This document shows positions 21,322 through 30,019 of a stretch of 64,000 nt of DNA, in pieces. The translations under genes and the position numbers were made by a program. The notes below the pieces were generated by a model. It saw nothing but the letters and a program-made list of their open reading frames with translations, was not told the origin of the DNA and did no database searches. Position 1 is the first letter of the stretch. Every line of letters starts with the position of its first letter. This DNA is from Caldichromatium japonicum (lineage in GTDB: Bacteria > Pseudomonadota > Gammaproteobacteria > Chromatiales > Chromatiaceae): assembly GCF_011290485.1 (NCBI RefSeq), contig NZ_CP048029.1, positions 1,533,155 through 1,597,154 of the forward strand, in the 5' to 3' direction.

Positions 21322-21912
21322 TCAGTCCCGCCGCGCCAAGGCGACGGTGTAATGCGTACCCTGTTTGAGCTTGTCGTAGTTGCTGAAGACCTCTAACAGA
21401 TTGCGCTTGATATAGTCGCGCAGCCCATTGATGGTCACCAGATACAACCGACCGCCTGGACGCAGGCGGGCATGGGCGTCGTGCAAGAGGATGGCGAGCA
21501 GCTCCTTGCCAACCTTGGCGGGGACATTGCTAGCGATGACATCGAAGCGGCGTCCGTGCTCGATCTGAGCAAAACCGTTGCTCAAGAGCGCCTCGGCATT
21601 GGAAAGACCATTGAGGGCGATATTGCGCCGCGCATACTCGACCGCGACACAGTCCTTATCGACCAACAGGGTGCGACCCTCGGGTGCAAGTGCCGCCAAC
21701 CCCAGGCCAATCGGCCCATAGCCACAACCGAGGTCCAGACAGTCATCGGCTGGCTTAGCCTCGACATGTCTGAGCAACAGGCGCGTGCCTTCATCGATCT
21801 CGCGGGGCGAAAATAGCCCCCAGGTGCTGCGAAATACGAAACGTCTGCCGACGAGCTCGGCACTAAACTCGATGTCGCGCCGCAGGGCGGCGAGTTGTTC
21901 AGGGGTCAGCAT
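21322..21912 (-). CDS. class I SAM-dependent methyltransferase, RsmC-like
   Basis: A 196-residue Rossmann-fold methyltransferase. The SAM-binding motif is LDLGCGYGPIGLGLA, and the following acidic strand LLVDKD is normal. The N-terminal FRSTWGLFSPREIDEGTRLLL resembles the single-domain relatives of 16S rRNA G1207 methyltransferase. The motif expected as NPPF/Y before the catalytic loop reads SNVPAK, so base methylation of the usual type is not certain. It is convergent with the lipoprotein gene and divergent from hypC, and is probably monocistronic. Confidence 0.85.
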   Translation of the reverse strand: MLTPEQLAALRRDIEFSAELVGRRFVFRSTWGLFSPREIDEGTRLLLRHVEAKPADDCLDLGCGYGPIGLGLAALAPEGRTLLVDKDCVAVEYARRNIALNGLSNAEALLSNGFAQIEHGRRFDVIASNVPAKVGKELLAILLHDAHARLRPGGRLYLVTINGLRDYIKRNLLEVFSNYDKLKQGTHYTVALARRD

Positions 21913-22213
21913 GGACCAAAGATCCCGTCGATGATGGTCTGGAATGGGCCTTTACCGGGGAAGCGCTGATTCATTCGCAGCAATGCACGTGGCGTCCCCG
22001 TATCCCGATGTTTCTGGATTCTGTCTCGGCTTTCTCCGGAATGACGAGTGCCGGGATGACGGTCAAGGGTCTATCGATTGTTTCACGAGATCCAGGGCGC
22101 ATCTGCCTGCTCCGTGGCGCTGGGCGCCCCCCTCTGTCGGCCCGATGGTTGAGCGCGGCCTTGGATCATAGTTCAATGGCCCTTAAAGATCCCAGCCAGG
22201 AGACGCTCAAGTC
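21913..22213. other. 301-base intergenic region with a dispersed repeat, upstream of hypC
   Basis: This is the divergent space between the methyltransferase and hypC. It contains copy A of the CTGGATTC-type dispersed repeat at 22013-22046. The hypC ribosome-binding site CCAGGAGACG lies at the right end. No gene and no clear promoter consensus was recognised. Confidence 0.5.
22013..22046 (+). repeat. dispersed CTGGATTC-type repeat, copy A
   Basis: CTGGATTCTGTCTCGGCTTT then CTCCGGAATGACG resembles the minus-strand sequence at 5954-5985. Non-coding. Confidence 0.55.
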
Positions 22214-22480
22214 ATGTGCCTTGCCATCCCCGCCCGCATCGTTCAGATGAATCGCATCGACCCAGCCATTGATACCGCGGTAGTCGAGCTCGGTGGGGTC
22301 TTACGCGAGGTCTCGATTGCCTTGGTGCCTGAGGCCGAGGTCGGGGACTATGTCTTGGTCCATGTCGGCTATGCGATCAGCAAGATCGACCCGCAAGAGG
22401 CCGAGGAGACCCTGCGCCTGATGGCCGAGATGGCCTGCTTGCTCGAGCCAGAGTCGCAGGCCCAGACGACGGACGATTAA
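22214..22480 (+). CDS. hypC: [NiFe]-hydrogenase maturation chaperone HypC
   Basis: An 88-residue chaperone that carries the Fe(CN)2CO precursor with HypD to the hydrogenase large subunit. The essential N-terminal Cys2 (MCLAIPARIV) and the conserved core VGDYVLVHVGYAISKID are present. The ribosome-binding site CCAGGAGACG supports ATG 22214. It is followed 10 bases later by hypD. Confidence 0.96.
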   Translation: MCLAIPARIVQMNRIDPAIDTAVVELGGVLREVSIALVPEAEVGDYVLVHVGYAISKIDPQEAEETLRLMAEMACLLEPESQAQTTDD

Positions 22481-22490
22481 GGGGCTGTCA

Positions 22491-23639
22491 ATGAACTATC
22501 TCGATGCGTTTCGCGACCCTGGGCTTGCCCACTCCCTGGCAGCCGCGATCGCGGCTGAGACCGATCCCGTCCGCCCCTACCGGCTGATGGAGTTTTGCGG
22601 CGGACATACCCATGCCATCGTCCGCTCGGGGCTCCAGCAACTCTTACCCCCGAATGTGCGCTTCGTCCACGGCCCAGGTTGTCCGGTGTGCGTACTGTCG
22701 ATCGCAAGACTCGATCAGGCGATCGCGATGGCCCTTGCCCACGGCGTGATCCTGTGCACCTATGGCGACCTGATGCGCGTCCCCGCGAGCCACCGCCAGA
22801 GCCTGCTCAAGGCCAAGGCGGCAGGAGCGGACGTGCGCATGATCTATTCAACCCAGGATGTATTGCGCATCGCACGCGCTGAACCCAGCCGGCAGGTGGT
22901 ATTCATGGCCATCGGCTTCGAGACCACAGCGCCGGCCACTGCGGTGGCGGTCCTTCAGGCCCAGGCCGAGGGTCTGAGCAATCTCTCGTTTCTCTGCAAT
23001 CACGTCCTCACCCCCCCGGCCCTGCGTGCCATCCTCGCTGAACCCGGGCCAGAAGGGGTTCAGCTCGATGGGATCATCGGGCCGGCGCATGTCAGCACCA
23101 TCATCGGCAGCCGCCCCTATGCGTTTGTGCCCCGTGAGTTCCATATCCCCTTGGTCATCGCAGGCTTCGAGCCGCTGGATGTGATGCAAGCAGCACTGAT
23201 GCTGATCCGCCGGCTCAATGCCGGCCAGTCTTGCGTCGAAAACCAATACCGGCGCGCGGTGAGCGAGGCCGGAAACATCCGCGCCCTCGAGTTCATGTCT
23301 AGGGTCTTTGTCATCCGGCCAAGCTTTGAGTGGCGCGGGTTAGGGACCCTCCCCGCCAGCGCCTTGGCTTTAGGCCCCGAATTTGCCGCTTTCGACGCCG
23401 AGCAACGCTTTCCGGTCGAGGTCAACAACCCTACGGCAGAGACCAAGGGCTGCGAATGCCCAGCCATCCTGCGGGGTTTGAAAGAACCAACCGACTGCCG
23501 GCTCTTCGGCACCGCCTGCACACCCGAGCATCCCCTGGGGGCCTGTATGGTCTCCAGCGAGGGGGCCTGCGCCGCCTATTGGAGCTATGGTCGATCCGCA
23601 GGGCGGGGTTCTAGCGGCCAGAGAGCAGCGGCTGGTTGA
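22491..23639 (+). CDS. hypD: [NiFe]-hydrogenase maturation protein HypD
   Basis: The 382-residue iron-sulfur scaffold on which the Fe(CN)2CO unit is built. Diagnostic segments are MEFCGGHTHAI near residue 34, HGPGCPVCV near 64, the ATCTGD-like GFETTAPATA near 145, and the C-terminal cysteine cluster CECPAILRG / DCRLFGTACTPEHPLGACMVSSEG that binds the [4Fe-4S] cluster. Length is normal with a short Gly/Ser tail. Together with HypC and HypE it forms the cyanide-transfer complex. hypA, hypB and hypF are not in the window. Confidence 0.97.
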   Translation: MNYLDAFRDPGLAHSLAAAIAAETDPVRPYRLMEFCGGHTHAIVRSGLQQLLPPNVRFVHGPGCPVCVLSIARLDQAIAMALAHGVILCTYGDLMRVPASHRQSLLKAKAAGADVRMIYSTQDVLRIARAEPSRQVVFMAIGFETTAPATAVAVLQAQAEGLSNLSFLCNHVLTPPALRAILAEPGPEGVQLDGIIGPAHVSTIIGSRPYAFVPREFHIPLVIAGFEPLDVMQAALMLIRRLNAGQSCVENQYRRAVSEAGNIRALEFMSRVFVIRPSFEWRGLGTLPASALALGPEFAAFDAEQRFPVEVNNPTAETKGCECPAILRGLKEPTDCRLFGTACTPEHPLGACMVSSEGACAAYWSYGRSAGRGSSGQRAAAG

Positions 23640-23671
23640 ATCTACAGGGTCTGTGTCGAGGACAAGCCAAG

Positions 23672-23968
23672 ATGAGCTCTGCCATCGAACTCTATGAAGC
23701 CCTCACCCAGGTTCCGGACGAGCGCACGCGGGCGCCCCTGATCCCTGCGGCGGTCGAGCGCCTCGAGGAACGCTATCCGCATCTACCGGATCCAGCGGCC
23801 CAGGGGCAGGTGCGCAAGACCGAGCTGCGCATCAAAAGGGAGATCGAATCGGTGCGCGCTGACCTCAAGACCGAGATCGAGCGGGTCAAGAACGACCTGC
23901 TGACATGACTCAGCCCTCTGATGCTAGGTCAGGTTGCACTGCTCACCACCTTGTTCAAACTCTTGTGA
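23672..23968 (+). pseudogene. coiled-coil DUF1640-like protein interrupted by a stop codon
   Basis: The open frame from ATG 23672 (preceded by CGAGGACAAG) gives 78 residues ending at TGA 23906-23908. It begins AIELYEALTQVPDERTRA and continues into a charged coiled coil (LRIKREIESVRADLKTEIER), as in the DUF1640 family. Directly after the TGA, in the same frame, the sequence encodes LSPLMLGQVALLTTLFKLL before a second stop at 23966-23968. This is the C-terminal membrane helix expected of that family. One TGG-to-TGA change would therefore explain the truncation. The shortened product would lack its membrane anchor. It lies between hypD and hypE, separating an otherwise compact operon. Confidence 0.75.
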
Positions 23969-23975
23969 GCCCTCA

Positions 23976-25016
23976 ATGAAACCCATGGCCCCATCTAGTA
24001 TCGATCTTACGACAGGGCGGATCGATCTCACCCATGGTGCTGGCGGGCGGTCGATGGCCGAGCTGATCACTGACCTCTTTCAGCGCGCCTTGGCCAATGA
24101 ATGGCTGGCCCAAGGCAACGATCAGGCGCTGGTCGCTGTCCCCCCTGGACGGTTAGCGATCAGCACCGACAGCCATGTCGTTTCCCCCCTGTTTTTCCCT
24201 GGCGGTGACATCGGGAGACTCGCGGTCAACGGCACAATCAACGACCTCGCCATGTCCGGTGCGCGTCCCTTGTATCTCGCCGCCGCCTTCATCCTCGAGG
24301 AAGGCCTGCCGCTCGCCGACCTTGCACGCATCGTCGAGGGCATGGCGAGCGCGGCGCGCGCGGCAAGAGTGGCGATCGTGACCGGTGACACCAAGGTCGT
24401 CGAGCGCGGCAAGGGGGATGGGGTCTTTATCACCACCACGGGAATCGGGGTCGTCCCTGAAGGAATCGCGATCTCGGGTGATTGCGCCCAGCCCGGCGAC
24501 CAGATCCTGATCAACGGGCCGGTCGGGGATCACGGTGTCGCGATCCTGGCACAACGCGAGCATCTGGGGTTTGAGAGTGAGGTGTGCTCCGACTCGGCGG
24601 CCCTGCACGACCTGGTCGCCGCCATGATCGCCGCTGTCCCCCAGATCCATTGTCTGCGCGACCCCACCCGCGGGGGCCTAGCGACGACCCTCAATGAGCT
24701 CGCCAGACAATCCGGGGTCGGGATGCGGGTCTTCGAGGAGGCGATCCCCCTGCGCCCCGCAGTCGCTGCCGCCTGTGAGCTCCTGGGGCTCGATCCCTAT
24801 TATCTCGCTAACGAGGGCAAGCTAGTGGCGATCTGTCCGCCAGATGCCGCCGAGACCCTGCTGGCTGTCATGCGCGCCCATCCGTTGGGCACTGAGTCTG
24901 CGATCATCGGCGAGGTCATCGCCGATCCTCAGTGTTTCGTCAGCCTGAGGACCCGGTTGGGCGGAGAGCGACTGCTCGATTGGTTGGCGGGCGAGCCGCT
25001 GCCGCGGATCTGTTAA
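23976..25016 (+). CDS. hypE: [NiFe]-hydrogenase maturation protein HypE (thiocyanate-forming dehydratase)
   Basis: Dehydrates the carbamoylated C-terminal cysteine to a thiocyanate, the source of the cyanide ligands. The product is 346 residues from ATG 23976 (a second ATG at 23985 is possible). It has the N-terminal DLTHGAGGRSM, the ATP-binding loops of the PurM/SelD fold (GNDQALVAVP, STDSHVVSPLFFPGGD, GDTKVVERG) and the strictly required C-terminal PRIC. Confidence 0.97.
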   Translation: MKPMAPSSIDLTTGRIDLTHGAGGRSMAELITDLFQRALANEWLAQGNDQALVAVPPGRLAISTDSHVVSPLFFPGGDIGRLAVNGTINDLAMSGARPLYLAAAFILEEGLPLADLARIVEGMASAARAARVAIVTGDTKVVERGKGDGVFITTTGIGVVPEGIAISGDCAQPGDQILINGPVGDHGVAILAQREHLGFESEVCSDSAALHDLVAAMIAAVPQIHCLRDPTRGGLATTLNELARQSGVGMRVFEEAIPLRPAVAAACELLGLDPYYLANEGKLVAICPPDAAETLLAVMRAHPLGTESAIIGEVIADPQCFVSLRTRLGGERLLDWLAGEPLPRIC

Positions 25017-25027
25017 GACGCGCTTGT

Positions 25028-25408
25028 TCAGATCTCAGCGGCGACCTCGGGGATGGCCAGCGCTGCAGACGCCGGTTGGGGTGGAGCATCGGGTTGTAAA
25101 CGGGCGAGGGCGAGCAGAGTCTCGCGTCCGCGTTCGTCGGTGCGGCGGAAATGGTCGATCAGCTCGAGCTCGCGGACTGAAAACGGCCCGCGGTCGTCGA
25201 GACAGAGCAGATAGGTGGGGGTGACATTGCCCAAGGCAGTGGCCAGCTCCTGAGCCTCCTCGATGCCCATCCGCCGGATGCCCTGCTCATAGTTGCTGAT
25301 GCGCGATTTAGACAGCGATTGAGTCCGATTGGACAGATCAGCAAGGCTCAACCCTTGTGCATGGCGGGCTGAGCGCAGGCGTTGACCGATACGTTTGGTA
25401 AGGTCCAT
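25028..25408 (-). CDS. XRE-family helix-turn-helix regulator
   Basis: A 126-residue protein. The Cro/C1-type helix-turn-helix spans about residues 6-60 (RIGQRLRSARHAQGLSLADL, SKSRISNYEQGIRRMG). The C-terminal half is a short linker with a Pro/Ala-rich tail and no recognised ligand domain. The start at ATG 25408 is chosen over a TTG 21 bases further upstream. It is convergent with hypE, with only 11 bases between the stops. The regulated genes are unknown. Confidence 0.85.
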   Translation of the reverse strand: MDLTKRIGQRLRSARHAQGLSLADLSNRTQSLSKSRISNYEQGIRRMGIEEAQELATALGNVTPTYLLCLDDRGPFSVRELELIDHFRRTDERGRETLLALARLQPDAPPQPASAALAIPEVAAEI

Positions 25409-25554
25409 GGTGAGCGTCAGTTTATGCAAGGACGGTTTCTCAGTTGGTCAAATCAAGGGGATGTGCATATTGACCGCCGCGCGCGGCTGGCGCACATACC
25501 AAGGATGAGGATCATCAAACGCCGGATGGTGCGCGCCCGGCGTGCAGCAGGGGG

Positions 25555-26553
25555 TCAGCCGAGCAAGGCATCTTCCCATTTGGTGTCGCCGGAGGGCGGC
25601 GGTGTCTGCGGCGGTGGTTCGCCGAGACGATCGGCAAAGACGCTTTCGAGCGTCTTGATGAAACATTTGGCCTGGGGCGAGAGAAACTTGCCACGGCGTT
25701 GGACGATGCCATAGCTGCGGCGCGGAAAATACTGGCCGAGCGGGATGCGCCCGAGTCGCTCCTTGCCTGTCAGACAGACATCGGTCACGATCGAGACCCC
25801 CAGCCCCAGCTCGACATATTTCTTGATCACCTCCCAACCGCCCGCCTCCATGGTGACGCGATAGCTCAGATTGTGCTGTCTGAACACCAGGTCCACCATG
25901 CGCCAGGTGCTGAGATGACGCGGCGGCAGGATCAAGCCATAGGGGGCGATCTCTTCTAAGGTCACGCTCTCCTTGCCGGCCAATGGATGGTCGAGGGGGG
26001 TGATCAGGGTCGGGTCATAGGTCACCAGCGGGCGATAGCTGATGTCATCTGGGACCTCGAGCATCGAGCCGACCGCAAGATCCGCCTCATCGGCGCGCAG
26101 CATCGCCAGCCCATCGCGTCCGGTGACATTGTGCAGCTTCAGTTCGATCCCAGGATATTGCTTGACAAAACTGCGGATCGGCTCCGGCAGGATATAGAGG
26201 ATGGTCGATTCACCAGCGGCGAGGTTCAGGATCCCCCGATCGACCCGCCCTGCCTGGGTGGCAAAGGTCTCGTGGAGCTTGTCCATCCCTTCAACCAAGG
26301 GCTCGGCGATCTGAAACAACAAACTGCCTTCAGGCGTCAGCTTGATCTTGGGACCGCGGCGCTCGAATAAGACCGTGCCGAGCTCGCGCTCCAGGGCCTG
26401 GATCTGGAGCGAGACCGTTGGCTGGCTTAAAAAGATCTTTTCCGCCGCGGCGCTGACGCTACCCATCCGCGCCGCATGACAAAATGCGCGCAGTTGCTTA
26501 AGCCGGTTTTGTTTGTAATGGATCTGAGAACCCGAGCCCACGGTCACACCCAT
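25555..26553 (-). CDS. LysR-family transcriptional regulator
   Basis: A 332-residue LysR-type protein. The N-terminal winged helix-turn-helix (LKQLRAFCHAARMGSVSAAA, LSQPTVSLQIQALERELG) is followed by a two-lobe substrate-binding domain at about residues 100-305. It carries ~25 extra Pro-rich residues at the C-terminus. The effector-binding part resembles the CysB/Cbl side of the family more than CbbR by my reading, but I cannot assign an effector. It is transcribed away from tatC, with an AT-rich promoter-like stretch just upstream (26560-26610). Confidence 0.88.
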   Translation of the reverse strand: MGVTVGSGSQIHYKQNRLKQLRAFCHAARMGSVSAAAEKIFLSQPTVSLQIQALERELGTVLFERRGPKIKLTPEGSLLFQIAEPLVEGMDKLHETFATQAGRVDRGILNLAAGESTILYILPEPIRSFVKQYPGIELKLHNVTGRDGLAMLRADEADLAVGSMLEVPDDISYRPLVTYDPTLITPLDHPLAGKESVTLEEIAPYGLILPPRHLSTWRMVDLVFRQHNLSYRVTMEAGGWEVIKKYVELGLGVSIVTDVCLTGKERLGRIPLGQYFPRRSYGIVQRRGKFLSPQAKCFIKTLESVFADRLGEPPPQTPPPSGDTKWEDALLG

Positions 26554-26615
26554 CGCTGTACTCTTGATAATAATTGATGGTATAGCACAAGGCCCATTGA
26601 TAAAAGCAATATCTT

Positions 26616-26639
26616 AACCGGCCGCGCCCTTGGCCGGTT
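26616..26639 (-). terminator. hairpin after tatC
   Basis: AACCGGCC, an 8-base loop, GGCCGGTT, followed on the minus strand by AAGATATTGC. A perfect 8-base stem 20 bases past the tatC stop; it lacks a long T-run, so efficiency is uncertain. Confidence 0.5.
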
Positions 26640-26659
26640 GCAGGCGCGCAGAGGTCTGG

Positions 26660-27736
26660 TCAAACGGACTGATCAAGCTGACCGAGGATATTGCGGGCCA
26701 CCTGACGCTGGTTGGCATCACCCTCTTCCAGGACTTGATAGAGCAATTGGCGGGCTGCCAGCTCATTGCCGAGGTCGCGCAGAAGATTGGCGCGGCGGAT
26801 CTTGTCCTCGACGGGATCGATGGGCGCTGAGGGGGCTGCATCTGTCGCTAACGCCGCATCGCGCTCGCCCCGAGCGTGTTTAGTCTCTCGCTCGGATGCA
26901 CCCGCCATCCCCCAGGCCGCGGCGGAAGGGGCTGGTGTTGGGGACGGCTGAGGGGTCTGGACAGCTGGCGGGCGCGGCCCCTGGTCATCCTCGCTACCCC
27001 GCTTGACCAGGAGGCGCGAGGCCAAAAGGCCAAGCTCAAAGAGCATCCACATCGGCACCGCCAGCAGGGTCTGGGAGATCACATCCGGTGGGGTCAGCAG
27101 CATCCCGATCACAAAGGCAGCAACGATTACATAGGGGCGTTTTTGCTTGAGCCCTTCGGGGGTGACCACGCCGATCGCCACCAAGAGCACAGTGGCGATC
27201 GGGACCTCGAAGGCCACCCCGAAGGCAAAGAACAGGGTGAGCACAAAGTCCAGATAGGCCGAGATATCGGTCATCATCTCCACCCCTGGCGGGGTAGTGG
27301 CGGTGAGAAAGGCAAAGATCAGCGGGAAGACGATGTAATAGGCGAAGGCCATCCCGAGATAAAAGAGCAGGATGCTCGACACCAACAGGGGCAATGCTAG
27401 GCGCTTTTCATGCTGATAGAGCCCGGGGGCGACGAAGGCCCAGACCTGATAGAGCAGATAGGGCATGGCCAGAAACACCGCCGCGATCAGCGAGAGCTTG
27501 AGCGGGGCGAGCAGCGGCGAGGCGACCTGGGTCGCGATCATGGTGTTGCCGGTCGGTAATTTGGCCAGCAAGGGTGCAGCGACATAGCCGTATAGCGGAT
27601 TGGCGAAGGGCAAGAGGGCGAGGACCACGATGCCCACGGCAATCAGCATACGGATGATGCGCGCGCGCAGCTCGGCGAGATGGGCGATAAACGGCTGCTC
27701 GGCCTCCGGGTCGTGGGGCTGGATCAAGGATGACAT
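26660..27736 (-). CDS. tatC: Sec-independent translocase subunit TatC with a long C-terminal extension
   Basis: Inner-membrane receptor for twin-arginine signal peptides. Residues 1-248 form the TatC core with six membrane helices. The N-terminal FIAHLAELRARI and the first periplasmic loop are typical, as are the segments YQVWAFVAPGLYQHEKR and FGVAFEVP. The protein is 358 residues where the family is usually ~250. The extra ~110 are a Pro/Ala-rich cytoplasmic linker followed by a helical module (about 308-358: LLRDLGNELAARQLLYQVLE, EGDANQRQVARNILGQL) that resembles the C-terminal domain of FimV. The start ATG 27736 is preferred over TTG 27742. tatA and tatB, which normally sit between hisE and tatC, are not here. 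Confidence 0.93.
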   Translation of the reverse strand: MSSLIQPHDPEAEQPFIAHLAELRARIIRMLIAVGIVVLALLPFANPLYGYVAAPLLAKLPTGNTMIATQVASPLLAPLKLSLIAAVFLAMPYLLYQVWAFVAPGLYQHEKRLALPLLVSSILLFYLGMAFAYYIVFPLIFAFLTATTPPGVEMMTDISAYLDFVLTLFFAFGVAFEVPIATVLLVAIGVVTPEGLKQKRPYVIVAAFVIGMLLTPPDVISQTLLAVPMWMLFELGLLASRLLVKRGSEDDQGPRPPAVQTPQPSPTPAPSAAAWGMAGASERETKHARGERDAALATDAAPSAPIDPVEDKIRRANLLRDLGNELAARQLLYQVLEEGDANQRQVARNILGQLDQSV

Positions 27737-27847
27737 GGTCAAGGCTCGATGTGCATTGCCTGCAAGGGGTTATCAGGTCAGCCTGCCGCAGGCGCGGCTA
27801 CTCGAAGCTCAAGGATGCACTAAACAGTGTCTCTCTGGAGAACCGCC

Positions 27848-28168
27848 TTAGCGCGCCGTGCGGCCCGCCTTTTCCTCGATCCCAGACACACCGAAGCGCC
27901 GTTCGAGCTCCAATAGGACCTGCTCAGGCCTGAGTCCTTGATAGGCCAGGAGCACCAGGGTATGAAACCAGAGATCGGTGATCTCGGAAACGATCCGCTC
28001 GGGGACCCCGTCCTTGGCCGCCATCACCGTCTCGGTCGCCTCCTCGCCGATCTTTTTGAGGATGGCATCGAGCCCCTTGGCATAGAGCCCAGCGACATAG
28101 GAAGACTTGGGGTCTGCACCCTTGCGCGCCTCGAGTACCTCGGCCAGACGCTCCAATATCTCGCTCAT
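27848..28168 (-). CDS. hisE: phosphoribosyl-ATP diphosphatase
   Basis: Second step of histidine synthesis: removes pyrophosphate from phosphoribosyl-ATP. The 106-residue all-alpha product has the MazG-like motif [15 protein letters not shown] and [13 protein letters not shown]. Its start overlaps the hisI stop by four bases (ATGA), indicating coupling. Confidence 0.96.
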   Translation of the reverse strand: MSEILERLAEVLEARKGADPKSSYVAGLYAKGLDAILKKIGEEATETVMAAKDGVPERIVSEITDLWFHTLVLLAYQGLRPEQVLLELERRFGVSGIEEKAGRTAR

Positions 28169-28569
28169 CGTCCGCCCCCATAGATCGCCTCTGGGTCCTT
28201 CAATATGGGATCGGTCTCGATCCAGCGACCCGCCTCATCGAGCTGGCGATAAAAACAGCGTTCGCGCCCAGTGTGACAGGCGATCCCACCCTCCTGCTCG
28301 ACCTCGAGTAGGACGACATCGCCATCGCAATCGAGGCGGATGGCACACACCCGCTGGATATGCCCAGACTCCTCGCCCTTGTGCCACAGGCGCCGTCTGG
28401 AACGCGACCAATAGACCGCCCGCCCTGTCTCGCGGGTCAGGCGCAGCGACTCACGGTTCATCCAGGCGACCATCAGCACCCGCCCGCTTCGTGTATCCTG
28501 GGCGATGGCCGGTACCAGCCCATCCGGGCCCCAGGCGATCTGCTCCAGCCAGGGTTCATCCTTGGCCAT
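28165..28569 (-). CDS. hisI: phosphoribosyl-AMP cyclohydrolase
   Basis: Third step of histidine synthesis, opening the purine ring of phosphoribosyl-AMP. The 134-residue product contains [12 protein letters not shown], the metal-site segment [10 protein letters not shown] and [21 protein letters not shown] with the zinc-binding cysteines. It overlaps the end of hisA by 14 bases and hisE by four, forming a compact hisA-hisI-hisE unit. Confidence 0.96.
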   Translation of the reverse strand: MAKDEPWLEQIAWGPDGLVPAIAQDTRSGRVLMVAWMNRESLRLTRETGRAVYWSRSRRRLWHKGEESGHIQRVCAIRLDCDGDVVLLEVEQEGGIACHTGRERCFYRQLDEAGRWIETDPILKDPEAIYGGGR

Positions 28570-29305
28570 GAGCTTCCTCCGCTAGACGATCGACCAGGGC
28601 TTGGGCCTCAGCAAGATCAAGGGTTCCCTCATAAAGGGCCCGCCCGATGATCGCGCCGAAGATCCCCCCCGCCGCGCAGAGGGCGCGGATGTCATCCAGG
28701 GTGCTGATCCCGCCCGAGGCGATGACCGCAACGGGGATGCTCACCGCCAGGGCGCGGGTGGCAGGGATATTGGGTCCGGAGAGCATCCCATCGCGCCCGA
28801 TGTCGGTATAGATGATACCTGAGACACCCATCTCGGCAAAACGGCGGGCCAGGTCCTCAACCCGCTGATCCGTGACCTCGGCCCAGCCCTGGATCGCTAC
28901 CCAGCCGTCCTTGGCATCCAGACCCACCAGGATCTGCCCAGGAAACGCGCGGCAGGCGCGCGCGACGAACTCGGGGTCCTTGACCGCCTGGGTGCCGAGG
29001 ATGCAATAGCGCACGCCGGTCTTGAGATAGCCCTCGATCGTCGCTTCGTCGCGGATCCCCCCGCCGACCTGGATGGGGAGTTCTGGAAAGGCAGCGGCGA
29101 TGGCGCGGATGGCGGCACCGTTGACCGGCGCGCCGGCGAATGCGCCGTTGAGATCGACCAGATGTAACCGGCGCGCGCCGGCCTCGACCCAACGCCGCGC
29201 CGTAGCGACCGGATCATCAGAAAAGACGGTCTCATCCGCCATGCGCCCCTGGCGCAGGCGCACGCAGCGGCCATCTTTGAGGTCAATCGCAGGGATCAGA
29301 AGCAC
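28556..29305 (-). CDS. hisA: ProFAR isomerase (HisA)
   Basis: Isomerises N'-5'-ProFAR to PRFAR on the histidine pathway. The 249-residue TIM barrel begins [17 protein letters not shown], has the phosphate loops [12 protein letters not shown] and VIASGGIS, and the catalytic Asp residues in AIDLK and YTDIGRDGM. The start is GTG 29305, preceded by GAGGGCGAG. No hisF follows and no hisH precedes it, unlike the common order. Confidence 0.96.
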   Translation of the reverse strand: MLLIPAIDLKDGRCVRLRQGRMADETVFSDDPVATARRWVEAGARRLHLVDLNGAFAGAPVNGAAIRAIAAAFPELPIQVGGGIRDEATIEGYLKTGVRYCILGTQAVKDPEFVARACRAFPGQILVGLDAKDGWVAIQGWAEVTDQRVEDLARRFAEMGVSGIIYTDIGRDGMLSGPNIPATRALAVSIPVAVIASGGISTLDDIRALCAAGGIFGAIIGRALYEGTLDLAEAQALVDRLAEEAHGQG

Positions 29306-29350
29306 GCTCGCCCTCGCTTGTTAGAAGCCTTGTTCGAAACTCCAGGGTGC

Positions 29351-29371
29351 AGGGTACGTATCGCCTACCCT
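29351..29371. repeat. GGGTACGC palindromic repeat, degenerate copy
   Basis: AGGGTACGTATCGCCTACCC followed by T: a mutated version of the AGGGTACGC-N3-GCGTACCCT unit, between hisB and hisA where hisH is usually found. Confidence 0.55.
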
Positions 29372-29395
29372 AGGCGCTGGCACTGGCCTGCAGCC

Positions 29396-30001
29396 CTAGA
29401 GTGACCCTTTGGTCGAGGGGACCTGATCGGCCAGTCTGGGATCGACCGCGACCGCCATGCGCAGCGCCCGCCCAAAAGCCTTGAAGACCGTCTCGGCCTG
29501 ATGATGGGCATTGACCCCGCGCAGGTTGTCGATATGCAGGGTCATGCCGACATGATTGACCAAGCCCTGGAAGAACTCGCGAAACAGATCGACCTCAAAG
29601 GTCCCGATCTGATCGCGCACAAAGTTGATATTGTAAACCAGTCCAGGGCGACCCGAGAGATCGATCACCACCCGCGACAGGGCCTCATCGAGCGGGACAT
29701 AGGCATGACCATAGCGCGCAATCCCCCGCTTGTCGCCGAGCGCCTGGGCGAGCGCCTGGCCCAGGGTGATCCCGATATCCTCGACCGTATGATGGGCATC
29801 GATCTGGAGATCCCCCTGGGCCTCGATCTCCAGATCGAGCAGGCCATGGCGCGCCACCTGATCCAACATGTGTTCCAAGAAGGGCACACCGATCTGCAAG
29901 GCCGAGCGCCCACTGCCATCGAGATCCAAGCAGACCCTAATCTGGGTCTCGAGCGTCTTGCGCTCGATGAGCGCGCTGCGGGGAGAGGATGAAGAAGGCA
30001 T
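29396..30001 (-). CDS. hisB: imidazoleglycerol-phosphate dehydratase
   Basis: Sixth step of histidine synthesis. The 201-residue monofunctional enzyme has the two metal-binding motifs [11 protein letters not shown] and [12 protein letters not shown], and LDGSGRS and [13 protein letters not shown]. The N-terminus carries a short Ser-rich lead. It lies 18 bases downstream of gatB on the same strand. Confidence 0.97.
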   Translation of the reverse strand: MPSSSSPRSALIERKTLETQIRVCLDLDGSGRSALQIGVPFLEHMLDQVARHGLLDLEIEAQGDLQIDAHHTVEDIGITLGQALAQALGDKRGIARYGHAYVPLDEALSRVVIDLSGRPGLVYNINFVRDQIGTFEVDLFREFFQGLVNHVGMTLHIDNLRGVNAHHQAETVFKAFGRALRMAVAVDPRLADQVPSTKGSL

Positions 30002-30019
30002 CTCGAGCTCTCCCCTCGC

